Part shown: piece by piece, positions 17,453 through 24,202 of the stretch | How positions within the stretch are numbered: the stretch's first letter is position 1 | Layout of the letters: every line of letters begins with the position of its first letter | Assembly: GCF_006517535.1 (NCBI RefSeq) | Contig: NZ_VHQH01000034.1 | Span: forward strand, 1-64,000 | DNA length: 64,000 nucleotides | DNA from: Schumannella sp. 10F1B-5-1 | Lineage (GTDB): Bacteria > Actinomycetota > Actinomycetes > Actinomycetales > Microbacteriaceae | Direction of reading: 5' to 3' | Notes under the pieces: model-generated | Seen by the model: only the letters and a program-made list of their open reading frames with translations | Databases searched by the model: none | Told to the model about the DNA's origin: nothing | Translations under genes and position numbers: made by a program

Positions 17453-18050
17453 GCTCGAGCAGCCGGTCGGCCATCACGACCAGGCGGTGGATCTCGCTCT
17501 CGTCGCGGTCGACCCAGCGCGACTCGGGCACCGCATCCACCGGCACGAAGTCGCGGTGCTGCTCCCACACGACGAGGGTGCGCTCGGCCCCGAGCACGTA
17601 CTGCTGCCACCAGACCTGACGCAGGTACGAGCGCGGGATGCTGCGCCACGCCTTCGAGGTCGTCTTGATCTCGCAGAGATCGAGCGCCGACCCGCGCTCG
17701 CGCACCCCGTCGGGCGTGGCCAGGTGCGCGCGCTCGCCGTCGGCGTGGAAGAGCTGCGTGCTCGGCTGCATGCCGTGCTCAGCGCGGGCCCAGCGCGCGA
17801 TCTCGGGTTCGCGGGCCCGGCCGTGGTCGGTGTAGGCGTTGCCGCCGAAGCCGGTGCCGAGCACCTTCTCCATCGCGATGCCGGCGAGCGGACGGTCGCT
17901 CGAGAAGCGGGCGACGTCGGTCGCGGTCACGCCGCGGGCGCGGGCGATCAGCCAGCCGCGCCGGTCGGTCGAGTCGGCGACCACGCGCTCGCGCCACGGG
18001 ACCGGCGGCGCATCCCAGAGGGAGAGCATCGGCTGGGCGGGCGGGGTCAC
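17436..18050 (-). CDS. YqaJ-like viral recombinase / lambda-exonuclease family nuclease
   Basis: This 204-residue protein belongs to the PD-(D/E)xK superfamily, YqaJ type. It shows GVTATDVARFSSDRPLAG near residue 40, then HGRAREPEIARWARAEHG with the conserved glutamate, and the nuclease core GSALDLCEIKTTSKAWRSIPRSYLRQVWWQQYVLG. The core contains the D-x-n-ExK signature (LDLCEIK). Such enzymes resect DNA ends for recombination and are usually phage-encoded. No phage gene, recombinase partner or integrase is nearby, so this appears to be an orphan, chromosomally fixed copy. I chose the GTG at 18050. An in-frame extension to 18233 would translate a tandem DNA repeat into Pro/Arg-rich sequence and is unlikely. 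Confidence 0.8.
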   Translation of the reverse strand: MTPPAQPMLSLWDAPPVPWRERVVADSTDRRGWLIARARGVTATDVARFSSDRPLAGIAMEKVLGTGFGGNAYTDHGRAREPEIARWARAEHGMQPSTQLFHADGERAHLATPDGVRERGSALDLCEIKTTSKAWRSIPRSYLRQVWWQQYVLGAERTLVVWEQHRDFVPVDAVPESRWVDRDESEIHRLVVMADRLLELMRRR

Positions 18051-18083
18051 GTCTCCATTGTCGCGCGGGCCGCCGACGTGGAT

Positions 18084-18168
18084 GCGCGACACGGCGCGGG
18101 GCGCGACACGGCGGGGGGCGCGACACGGCGGGGGGCGCGACACGGCGCGGGGCGCGACACGGCGGGGC
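18084..18168. repeat. Five-copy 17-bp tandem repeat upstream of the nuclease gene
   Basis: Copies start at 18084, 18101, 18118, 18135 and 18152, with exact 17-base period. The unit reads GCGCGACACGGCGSGGG with variation in only one or two G/C positions. It begins 34 bases upstream of the GTG of the YqaJ-like gene. All copies keep the CGACACGG core. Confidence 0.9.
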
Positions 18169-18253
18169 ATCCGGGGCGCCACTGGCGTGCCCGCCGTCGA
18201 GGGTGACGTAGTGTCGCCCCCAGTCCACGTCATCGTCGCCGGGAGGAGCGCGC

Positions 18254-18421
18254 GTGCCCGAGCTGATCGCCTGCCTGCCGTGGGTGCCGATCGCGCTCGT
18301 GCTGGCGCTCGGCGCGATCACGCTCGTCGGCGTCATGGCGCTGCGGCGCGACCCGGGCGACGACCGCGACGACGAACCTCTCGAGGGCTCCGTCGACCGC
18401 GCGCCGGAGGCCTCGGACTGA
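18254..18421 (+). CDS. Small single-pass membrane protein (55 residues)
   Basis: GTG at 18254 follows GGGAGGAG (18241-18248) and opens a 55-codon frame ending in TGA at 18419-18421. The product has one hydrophobic helix (WVPIALVLALGAITLVGVMAL), then RR and an acidic tail (RDDEPLEGSV). The good ribosome binding site, positive-inside arginines and clean helix support a real gene. I recognise no family. It ends 12 bases before the -35 of the ribosomal operon. Confidence 0.6.
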   Translation: MPELIACLPWVPIALVLALGAITLVGVMALRRDPGDDRDDEPLEGSVDRAPEASD

Positions 18422-18432
18422 ACCGCGCCGGT

Positions 18433-18461
18433 TTGCGTTCCGGCATCCGGAGGGGTATTCT
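18433..18461 (+). promoter_or_regulatory. Promoter of the rplJ-rplL operon
   Basis: TTGCGT (18433-18438) and TATTCT (18456-18461) are spaced by 17 bases. Transcription would start near 18468 and give a leader of about 220 bases before rplJ. Confidence 0.75.
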
Positions 18462-18467
18462 CCTCGA

Positions 18468-18614
18468 GGCCGTAGACCGCTGGTCTCCGCCGCGCACGAT
18501 CCCCGGATCGGGTGCGACGGACGAAGTCCTTCCTCGTGAAGAGACCCGCGCAGGTGTGTGAAGTGATCAGCCTTCGTGGCTCCAGCTCCGTGCGCTTGCG
18601 CCGGAGCTTTTTTT
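18468..18614 (+). ncRNA. Ribosomal protein L10 leader
   Basis: The leader between the rplJ promoter and coding sequence begins GGCCGTAGACCGCTGGTCTCC, the usual start of the actinobacterial L10 leader, with AGACC-GCT-GGTCT as its first hairpin. A second hairpin (GATCC/GGATC) and a closing region GCAGGTGTGTGAAGTGATC follow. By analogy with the known L10 leader, the L10-L12 complex would bind here to feedback-regulate its own operon. A terminator with a T-run closes the leader. Confidence 0.7.
18584..18614 (+). terminator. Attenuator terminator in the L10 leader
   Basis: AGCTCCG (18584-18590) pairs with CGGAGCT (18602-18608). An inner GCG-CTTG-CGC stem lies between them, and the run T7 ends at 18614. 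This is the only classical stem plus T-tract terminator I found in the window. Its position upstream of rplJ indicates transcription attenuation. Confidence 0.75.
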
Positions 18615-18686
18615 CGTGGCCGGACCTCTGATCCCGAACGGGATGTCCTGCGACCTGCGGCGTCGAATCCAACCACAAGGAGCGCC

Positions 18687-19202
18687 ATGGCGAACAAGGA
18701 AGCAACGGTCGCCGAGCTGACGGAGAACTTCCGCAGCTCGAACGCGGTCGTGCTCACCGAGTACCGCGGTCTCACGGTGGCCCAGCTCAAGCAGCTGCGC
18801 AACGACCTCCGTGAGCACGCGACCTATGCCGTGGTGAAGAACACGCTGACCAAGATCGCGGCCAACGAGGCGGGAATCACGTCGTTCGACGACGCCCTCG
18901 CCGGTCCCTCCGCGATCGCCTTCGTGCACGGCGACACCGTCGCCGTCGCGAAGACTCTGCGTGACTTCGCCAAGGCGAACCCTCTGCTGGTGGTCAAGAG
19001 CGGCTACTTCGATGGAGCCCCGCTGACCGCCGACGAGGTGAACAAGCTCGCCGATCTCGAGTCGCGTGAGGTGCTGCTGGCCAAGCTGGCCGGCGCCTTC
19101 AAGGCCTCGCTGTTCGGTGCCGCGTACATGTTCAACGCGCCGCTCGCGCAGGCCGTTCGCACGGTCGACGCGCTGCGCGCGAAGCAGGAGTCCGCGGCGT
19201 AA
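18687..19202 (+). CDS. rplJ: 50S ribosomal protein L10
   Basis: This 171-residue protein forms the base of the ribosomal stalk, binding 23S rRNA and L7/L12 dimers. It begins [38 protein letters not shown], the family opening. The C-terminal helix that holds L12 dimers ends in [16 protein letters not shown]. The ATG follows AAGGAG by six bases. It is preceded by the L10 leader and attenuator and followed after 39 bases by rplL. Codon use is extremely biased, as expected for high expression. Confidence 0.97.
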   Translation: MANKEATVAELTENFRSSNAVVLTEYRGLTVAQLKQLRNDLREHATYAVVKNTLTKIAANEAGITSFDDALAGPSAIAFVHGDTVAVAKTLRDFAKANPLLVVKSGYFDGAPLTADEVNKLADLESREVLLAKLAGAFKASLFGAAYMFNAPLAQAVRTVDALRAKQESAA

Positions 19203-19241
19203 CCCGCCCGCGGCGAGACATTCAGCACTAAGGAGACAGAA

Positions 19242-19631
19242 ATGGCCAAGCTCACCACCGACGAGCTGCTCGACGCGTTCAAGGAGCTGTCGCTCATCGA
19301 GCTCAGCGAGTTCGTCAAGAAGTTCGAGGAGACCTTCGAGGTCACCGCCGCCGCCCCGGTCGCCGTGGCCGCCCCCGCCGCCGGTGGCGCGGGTGCCGCC
19401 GCCGCCGAGGAGGAGGAGAAGGACTCGTTCGACGTCATCCTCGAGTCGGCCGGTTCCGCCAAGATCCAGGTCATCAAGGAGGTCCGCGGACTCACGAGCC
19501 TCGGTCTCTCGGAGGCCAAGGCTCTCGTCGACGGCGCCCCCAGCGCCGTTCTCGAGGGTGCGAACAAGGAGACCGCCGAGAAGGCCAAGGAGGCCCTCGA
19601 GGGCGCCGGCGCCACGGTGACCCTCAAGTAA
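19242..19631 (+). CDS. rplL: 50S ribosomal protein L7/L12
   Basis: This 129-residue protein is the multicopy stalk component that recruits translation factors. The N-terminal dimerisation domain is [29 protein letters not shown]. An Ala-rich hinge with a five-glutamate/lysine end follows at about residues 40-60. The C-terminal domain has [20 protein letters not shown] and [12 protein letters not shown]-like helix [24 protein letters not shown] lies at the usual distance before the ATG. A long imperfect hairpin terminates the operon. Confidence 0.97.
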   Translation: MAKLTTDELLDAFKELSLIELSEFVKKFEETFEVTAAAPVAVAAPAAGGAGAAAAEEEEKDSFDVILESAGSAKIQVIKEVRGLTSLGLSEAKALVDGAPSAVLEGANKETAEKAKEALEGAGATVTLK

Positions 19632-19647
19632 GGACTTCCCTTACTTC

Positions 19648-19690
19648 ACGACAGCGTCGCTCCCGGATCCGTCCGGGGCGGCGCTGTCGT
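19648..19690 (+). terminator. Terminator of rplJ-rplL
   Basis: ACGACAGCG pairs with CGCTGTCGT, and an inner CCCGGA-TCCG-TCCGGG hairpin extends the stem. It starts 16 bases after the rplL stop. Confidence 0.7.
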
Positions 19691-19741
19691 CGTTAAGCGG
19701 CACTGGCGGGGCTCACGGCGTTGCGGCCCGCGAAGAGAGTT

Positions 19742-19783
19742 GACGAGCGGGGTCCCGGTAACCAGCCGGATCCCCCGCTCGTC
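19742..19783 (-). terminator. Terminator of the LuxR-type regulator gene
   Basis: GACGAGCGGGG and CCCCGCTCGTC form an 11-bp stem around a CCGG-containing loop. It lies about 48 bases beyond the stop of the minus-strand regulator. Confidence 0.55.
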
Positions 19784-19830
19784 GGCGCGCTCGGGCGGCC
19801 GGGATCAGGGACGGCCGGGCGAGCGCCCGT

Positions 19831-21504
19831 TCATTGAATCGGATCGACCTCGGGCGGCGCAGAGTGACCGAGGGGTGATCCGGGGGTGACGTAGAGGCCG
19901 AGGGCCTGCGCCTTGCGCACCGCCTCGCCGCGGGAGCCGACGCCGAGCTTGCGGTAGATGTTGCGCAGGTGCGTCTTCATCGTGTTGCCCGAGACGAAGA
20001 GCTCCTGAGCGATCGTGGCGACGGTCTTGCCCTGCTTCAGCTGGTGCAGCACGATCGTCTCCCGCGTGGTGAGCGGGGCGAGCATGCCGCCGTCTCCGTC
20101 GGCGGAGGCGAGTCGCGCATCCATGGTCTCGCGGATGCGCGTCACCAGATCGGCGACGCCGTGCGGCTGGCGGCGCTGCGAGGCCTGCACCATGAGCTCG
20201 CGCACCATGAGCGGCGGCACGATGATGAGCGGCGTGCGGGTGCCGGTGCGGTGCATGTGGTGCAGCGCGCGGTCGCACCAGAGCGCGGACTCGGCGGTCG
20301 CGCCCCGCTCGTGCTCGATCGCGGCGCGCAGCAGCTGCACGTCGGCCAGCGTGCGGGCGGCATGCAGCTCGCCCAGGGCGTCGCAGGCCGCGAGGGCCTC
20401 GGCGGCGCCCTCGACGTCGCCGTTCACGAGGCGCAGCTGCGCGATGTAGCGACCCGGACAGAGGTCGTGGCGCTCGTCGGCGGGCAGCGTCGACAGCACG
20501 GCCCAGGCGGCGTCGCCCTGACCGTGGCGGATGAGGATCGCGGCGCGCAGCAGCTCGCCGAGGGCGGCGCCCGTGCCGGCTGGCGCCCAGGCGCGGTAGT
20601 TCTCGCCCGCGCGCCGCAGCAGCTCGAGCGCGCCCGAGAAGTCGCGCTCCATGGCGTGCAGGCGGGCCGTGGTGACCCAGCCGAAGGCCTCCCAGTCGCT
20701 GCCTTCGGCCGCGGCGGCGAGCTCGGTCGCGGACTGGTGCGCCGTGGGCGCGTCGATCCGCTCGATCGCGCTCAGCAGCTCGGCCGTGAGCGCGGGGGCG
20801 GCGAAGGGGCCGCGCAGCAACAGGGTGCCCTCGGCGGCCCGTCGCGCCCGGTCCGCGAACCCGGCGGCGTCGGCGATCTCGCCCGCCGAGAAGGCGAGCA
20901 GGGCCCGGCCGCCCAGGCACTCGACGTGCTCGGCGCGGGTCAGGTGGCGGTCGCCGAGGCCGTCGGCGAAGGCCAGGAGGGGAGCGGCGTCGTCATAGCG
21001 CCCGCGGTGCAGGTGCACCATGCCGCGCTGCAGGGCCGCGATCGCGCGCACCGTCACGCGCCATTCGATGCCCGGACCGACGGCGCTCTGCGCCTGTTCG
21101 GCGGCGAGATCGAGCGCCTCGTCGGCATCGTCGAGTCGGCCGAGCGCGCGCAGGGCGGCGGCGGACTGCAGCCGCACGATCACGGCATCGGGCGCGTCGG
21201 AGGCGAGGGTCGCGAGCGACGCCTCGAAGTAGGCGAGCGCCGACCGCGAGCGGTCGCCGCGGGCGGTGCGGTAGCTCGCGCCGAACGCGGCGGCGATCAG
21301 GGGATCGTCGCGCCAGGCGTCGTCGGGGATGGTCTCGATCAGCTCACGCAGGCCCGCCGGGGACTCGGCGGCGAGCGCGCGCCAGACGTCGTGGACGAGC
21401 GCGACGGCGCCGGGCGGATCACCCGCGTCGAGTCGGGCATCCACCTCCCGGCGGACGTCGTCGAGGGTGGTGGTTCTGGGCACGGTCTGGAGTCGCTTCC
21501 CCAC
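19831..21504 (-). CDS. LuxR-type HTH regulator with TPR-like helical repeats
   Basis: This protein of about 557 residues ends in a GerE/LuxR DNA-binding domain: LTTRETIVLHQLKQGKTVATIAQELFVSGNTMKTHLRNIYRKLGV. The remaining ~480 residues are alpha-helical with TPR-like repeats (for example RSALAYFEASLATLASDAPDA and GALELLRRAGENYRAWAP). This resembles the C-terminal half of MalT-type (LAL) regulators, but no Walker A ATPase domain is present. I placed the start at the GTG at 21504 because conserved-looking sequence begins just after it. GTG at 21483 is an alternative, and the open frame to 21828 would run into the divergent promoter region. It is divergent from an LAATG surface protein gene, which it may control. 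Confidence 0.8.
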   Translation of the reverse strand: MGKRLQTVPRTTTLDDVRREVDARLDAGDPPGAVALVHDVWRALAAESPAGLRELIETIPDDAWRDDPLIAAAFGASYRTARGDRSRSALAYFEASLATLASDAPDAVIVRLQSAAALRALGRLDDADEALDLAAEQAQSAVGPGIEWRVTVRAIAALQRGMVHLHRGRYDDAAPLLAFADGLGDRHLTRAEHVECLGGRALLAFSAGEIADAAGFADRARRAAEGTLLLRGPFAAPALTAELLSAIERIDAPTAHQSATELAAAAEGSDWEAFGWVTTARLHAMERDFSGALELLRRAGENYRAWAPAGTGAALGELLRAAILIRHGQGDAAWAVLSTLPADERHDLCPGRYIAQLRLVNGDVEGAAEALAACDALGELHAARTLADVQLLRAAIEHERGATAESALWCDRALHHMHRTGTRTPLIIVPPLMVRELMVQASQRRQPHGVADLVTRIRETMDARLASADGDGGMLAPLTTRETIVLHQLKQGKTVATIAQELFVSGNTMKTHLRNIYRKLGVGSRGEAVRKAQALGLYVTPGSPLGHSAPPEVDPIQ

Positions 21505-21627
21505 GTCGGGTGCCCGGCGCCGGACCGGATTCGGGGTCGGTCGACGCGGGGGCACGCTTCGGAGTGATGCACACCCCCGGTCGGTTCCCAGTTCCTCGCG
21601 GCGGTCTGATCTTCTCCAGGATGCTAC

Positions 21628-21664
21628 TTGCGCCGCGCAAATCGTGTCCACAATAATGGGGACA
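21628..21664. promoter_or_regulatory. Inverted repeats between the LuxR-type regulator and the surface-protein gene
   Basis: The 332-base spacer 21505-21836 has no convincing gene. It holds TTGCGC-C-GCGCAA (21628-21640) and TGTCC-N10-GGACA (21645-21664), in a locally AT-rich stretch. These are candidate binding sites for the LuxR-type dimer and probably lie near the divergent promoters. No clear -35/-10 pair could be assigned. Confidence 0.45.
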
Positions 21665-21836
21665 ACTCCGGCGACCCCCCGATCGCCCGAGGGCCGGTTG
21701 TCCCCCGCGGCCGGAACAGTACGGCCCTGTGCTGACGCGCTCATCTCAGGACTGGACGGTCTTACCCTCCGCCCAGCCCCGTCCCCCGCGAGCGTGCGCA
21801 GCACCGTGCCTTTCGATCCAGAGAGCAAACCCCCGT

Positions 21837-23912
21837 ATGCGCTCGCATGTCTCGTCCCCTGCCCGAATTCTCGATCGGGCCCTCGCGCGTCTGACGCGCC
21901 GGGGCCTGCGCACCGCTCGCGGCCGCATCGCGGCCGCGATGGCGGGCCTCGTCGTCGTCGGCCTCGCCGCCTCGGGCATCGCGCTCGTCGGCGCGTCGGC
22001 CGAGGCGCACACGCCGAACGTCAGCGCCTCCTGTTCCGCGCTCACGGTCGACCTCAAGAGCTATGCCGGTTCGAAGACCAACGACAACAACAAGCTCGTG
22101 GTCACGATCGACGGCGTCGCCCAGAACACCGCGTTCGGCAACTCCTTCTACAAGGTCTACTCCTTCGCCTCGAACTCGAAGGCCCACACCTGGCGTGTGC
22201 AGGTCACGGTGAGTGACGACCAGAAGTGGAACCTCGACAAGAGCGGCACCGCGCAGCCCTGCGCGACGCCCACTGTCAAGGTCTCCGCGACCGAGTGCAC
22301 CGTGACGGGCGGGTCGAGCGACCTCACCGCCTCGTTCGCCGGGCTCACCTCGGGTCGCAGCTACACCGCGCAGCTGCAGAAGAACGGCGACGCGAGCGGC
22401 GCCCCGCAGGTCTTCACGGCCGGCGCCACCACGGCGACCCTCACCTGGGCGAAGCAGGCCGCGGGCGCCACCTACAACGTGCTCGTCTACGAGACGGACA
22501 ACAACGACGTGCAGGCCACCAGCGCCGACGTCACCGTGATCGGCTGCCCCGGCGGCGAGAGCGACGCGCGCGTGTCGGTCGAGCAGTGCGTGGCGCCCGG
22601 TCAGGGCACCGTGCCGGCGACCGTCACGATCGACGGCCTCGTTCCGGGTCGCACCTACATCGCGCAGGCCAGCGTCAACGGGCAGAACATCGCCGGCGCC
22701 GTCGCCACCTTCCCGGCCGGCTCGTCGAGCGTCACCGTCCCGGTGCCCGTCGACACGAAGGACATCACGATCACCGTCTCGACCGGCGGCGTCAGCGTCG
22801 GCACCGTGAAGCTCGACACCGAGAGCTGCCCGATCATCCCGGCCGCCCCCGTCGTCAGCATCGCCCCGTGCACGCTCGACGCCCCCAGCGGCAAGCTCAC
22901 GGTGCAGTCGACCGGGCTGGTCGACGGCCGCGTCTACGAGGTGCGTCTGGATGGCGGCGTCGCCGACACCTTCACCGCCTCGGGCGACTACAGCACGACC
23001 TTCCCCGTCGCGGCCGGCACGCACACCGTGAAGATCGTCGACCAGGTCGCCGGTGACGCCGCGTCGTCGCCGCAGGTCTCGATCGACCAGCCGGTCTGCG
23101 CGGTGACCCCGAAGATCGCCGTCACCCCGACCGAGTGCGTCGCACCCGACGGCCAGGGCTCGCTCGGCGGCACCATCACGGGCACGGCCGTCGGCCGCAG
23201 CTACACCGTCACGCTCAGCTCGAACGGCAAGCCGGTGACCAATGGCACCAGCACCGTGCAGGGCTCGGTCGCGGGCATCCCGGTCGGCTACGACGACCTG
23301 AAGGCGGGCGAGACCTACACGCTGACGGTCGTCGACAGCGACGACTCCGACGCGACGGCGACCACCGAGGTCACGCTCGCCGACTGCCCGAAGAACGTCG
23401 ACGTGTCGGCGATCGCGGCCGGCTGCTCGGCGACCGACAAGACCTCCGACCTCGAGGTCACGCTGAGCGACCTCGCCCCCGAGAAGGAGTGGACCGTCAC
23501 GGTCGCCACCGGCTCGGACGACGCCTGGACCGTCGTCGCCGAGAAGCAGATCTCGACCGTCGGCGCCGGCGACGGCTCGGGCAGCGAGCCTCAGGTGGTC
23601 ACCTTCGACGGCGTCAAGAACGACGCCGACTACCGCGTGATCGTGAAGGACGCCGACGGCGTCTTCGAGAACAGCGCCGACGTGACGGTCAAGGACTGCG
23701 GTGTCTCCGACGAGGAGACGACGCCGCCGGGTGACAACCCGTCGACGCCGCCGACCCCGACCCGCCCGCAGGCGGGTGGCGGAACGGGCCTCGCCGCGAC
23801 CGGTGTCGACGTGCTCGTGCCCGGCCTCGCCGCACTGCTCGTGCTGCAGCTCGGCATCGCGCTGCTCGCCGTCGGAGCGATCCGTCGACGCAAGGCCCGC
23901 CAGCAGGGCTGA
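21837..23912 (+). CDS. LAATG-anchored surface protein with six cysteine-linked beta-sandwich repeats
   Basis: This 691-residue exported protein has a long basic n-region, a signal hydrophobic stretch (AAMAGLVVVGLAASGIALVG) and probable cleavage after ASAEA. About six repeats of 85-105 residues follow, resembling fibronectin type III-like modules. Each has a Cys in its first strand (ATECTVT, VEQCVAP, IAPCTLD, PTECVAP, AAGCSAT) and one at its end (VIGCPG, TESCPI, QPVCAV, LADCPK, VKDCGV), so one disulfide per module is likely. A Pro/Thr-rich spacer leads to LAATG (652-656), a transmembrane helix and a basic tail, the layout of a sortase substrate. I used the ATG at 21837; no clear ribosome site helps. 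The ligand is unknown. Confidence 0.85.
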   Translation: MRSHVSSPARILDRALARLTRRGLRTARGRIAAAMAGLVVVGLAASGIALVGASAEAHTPNVSASCSALTVDLKSYAGSKTNDNNKLVVTIDGVAQNTAFGNSFYKVYSFASNSKAHTWRVQVTVSDDQKWNLDKSGTAQPCATPTVKVSATECTVTGGSSDLTASFAGLTSGRSYTAQLQKNGDASGAPQVFTAGATTATLTWAKQAAGATYNVLVYETDNNDVQATSADVTVIGCPGGESDARVSVEQCVAPGQGTVPATVTIDGLVPGRTYIAQASVNGQNIAGAVATFPAGSSSVTVPVPVDTKDITITVSTGGVSVGTVKLDTESCPIIPAAPVVSIAPCTLDAPSGKLTVQSTGLVDGRVYEVRLDGGVADTFTASGDYSTTFPVAAGTHTVKIVDQVAGDAASSPQVSIDQPVCAVTPKIAVTPTECVAPDGQGSLGGTITGTAVGRSYTVTLSSNGKPVTNGTSTVQGSVAGIPVGYDDLKAGETYTLTVVDSDDSDATATTEVTLADCPKNVDVSAIAAGCSATDKTSDLEVTLSDLAPEKEWTVTVATGSDDAWTVVAEKQISTVGAGDGSGSEPQVVTFDGVKNDADYRVIVKDADGVFENSADVTVKDCGVSDEETTPPGDNPSTPPTPTRPQAGGGTGLAATGVDVLVPGLAALLVLQLGIALLAVGAIRRRKARQQG

Positions 23913-23992
23913 CGCCCGGCTGGTGCAGACCCGGACCCCTGGCTGATGGGACGAGAGGCCGGGGTCCGCAGCTGACGGGGACGATCAGCTGG

Positions 23993-24022
23993 CCGGGGGC
24001 GTGACATCGTTCACGCCCCCGG
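23993..24022 (+). terminator. First terminator after the surface-protein gene
   Basis: Perfect 12-base arms CCGGGGGCGTGA / TCACGCCCCCGG enclose CATCGT. A second hairpin follows 22 bases later. Confidence 0.65.
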
Positions 24023-24043
24023 TGCTCCCCGCCACAACGAGAC

Positions 24044-24085
24044 GACCGGGAGTCGGGTGCCGCGGAGGGCGCCCGGCTCCCGGTC
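24044..24085 (+). terminator. Second tandem terminator
   Basis: GACCGGGAG / CTCCCGGTC arms with an inner GC-rich stem lie between the surface-protein gene and the ABC exporter gene. Two hairpins in tandem suggest tight insulation from the downstream leaderless gene. Confidence 0.55.
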
Positions 24086-24190
24086 TTCGCTGTTACCGGT
24101 TCGGCTGCTCGCACCGAACCACTCCCACCGAGTCGCTCGCACCGCGTCGACCGCGAGCACGCGCCCCTGCGCCATGTCCTCGGCGCGGCT

Positions 24191-24196
24191 TAGGCT
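24191..24196 (+). promoter_or_regulatory. -10 box for leaderless exporter transcript
   Basis: TAGGCT lies six bases before the GTG at 24203, with no ribosome binding site in between. Confidence 0.55.
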
Positions 24197-24202
24197 CGCC
24201 GC

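Noticed and set aside
17436-18168. A prophage remnant around the YqaJ gene
   Set aside because: No integrase, terminase, structural gene, attachment repeat or composition shift is visible; neighbours are ordinary chromosomal genes.
18051-18233. N-terminal extension of the YqaJ-like protein through the tandem repeat
   Set aside because: The extension would translate the 17-bp repeat into Pro/Arg-rich text unrelated to the family, and there is a reasonable GTG at 18050 preceded by GGAG.
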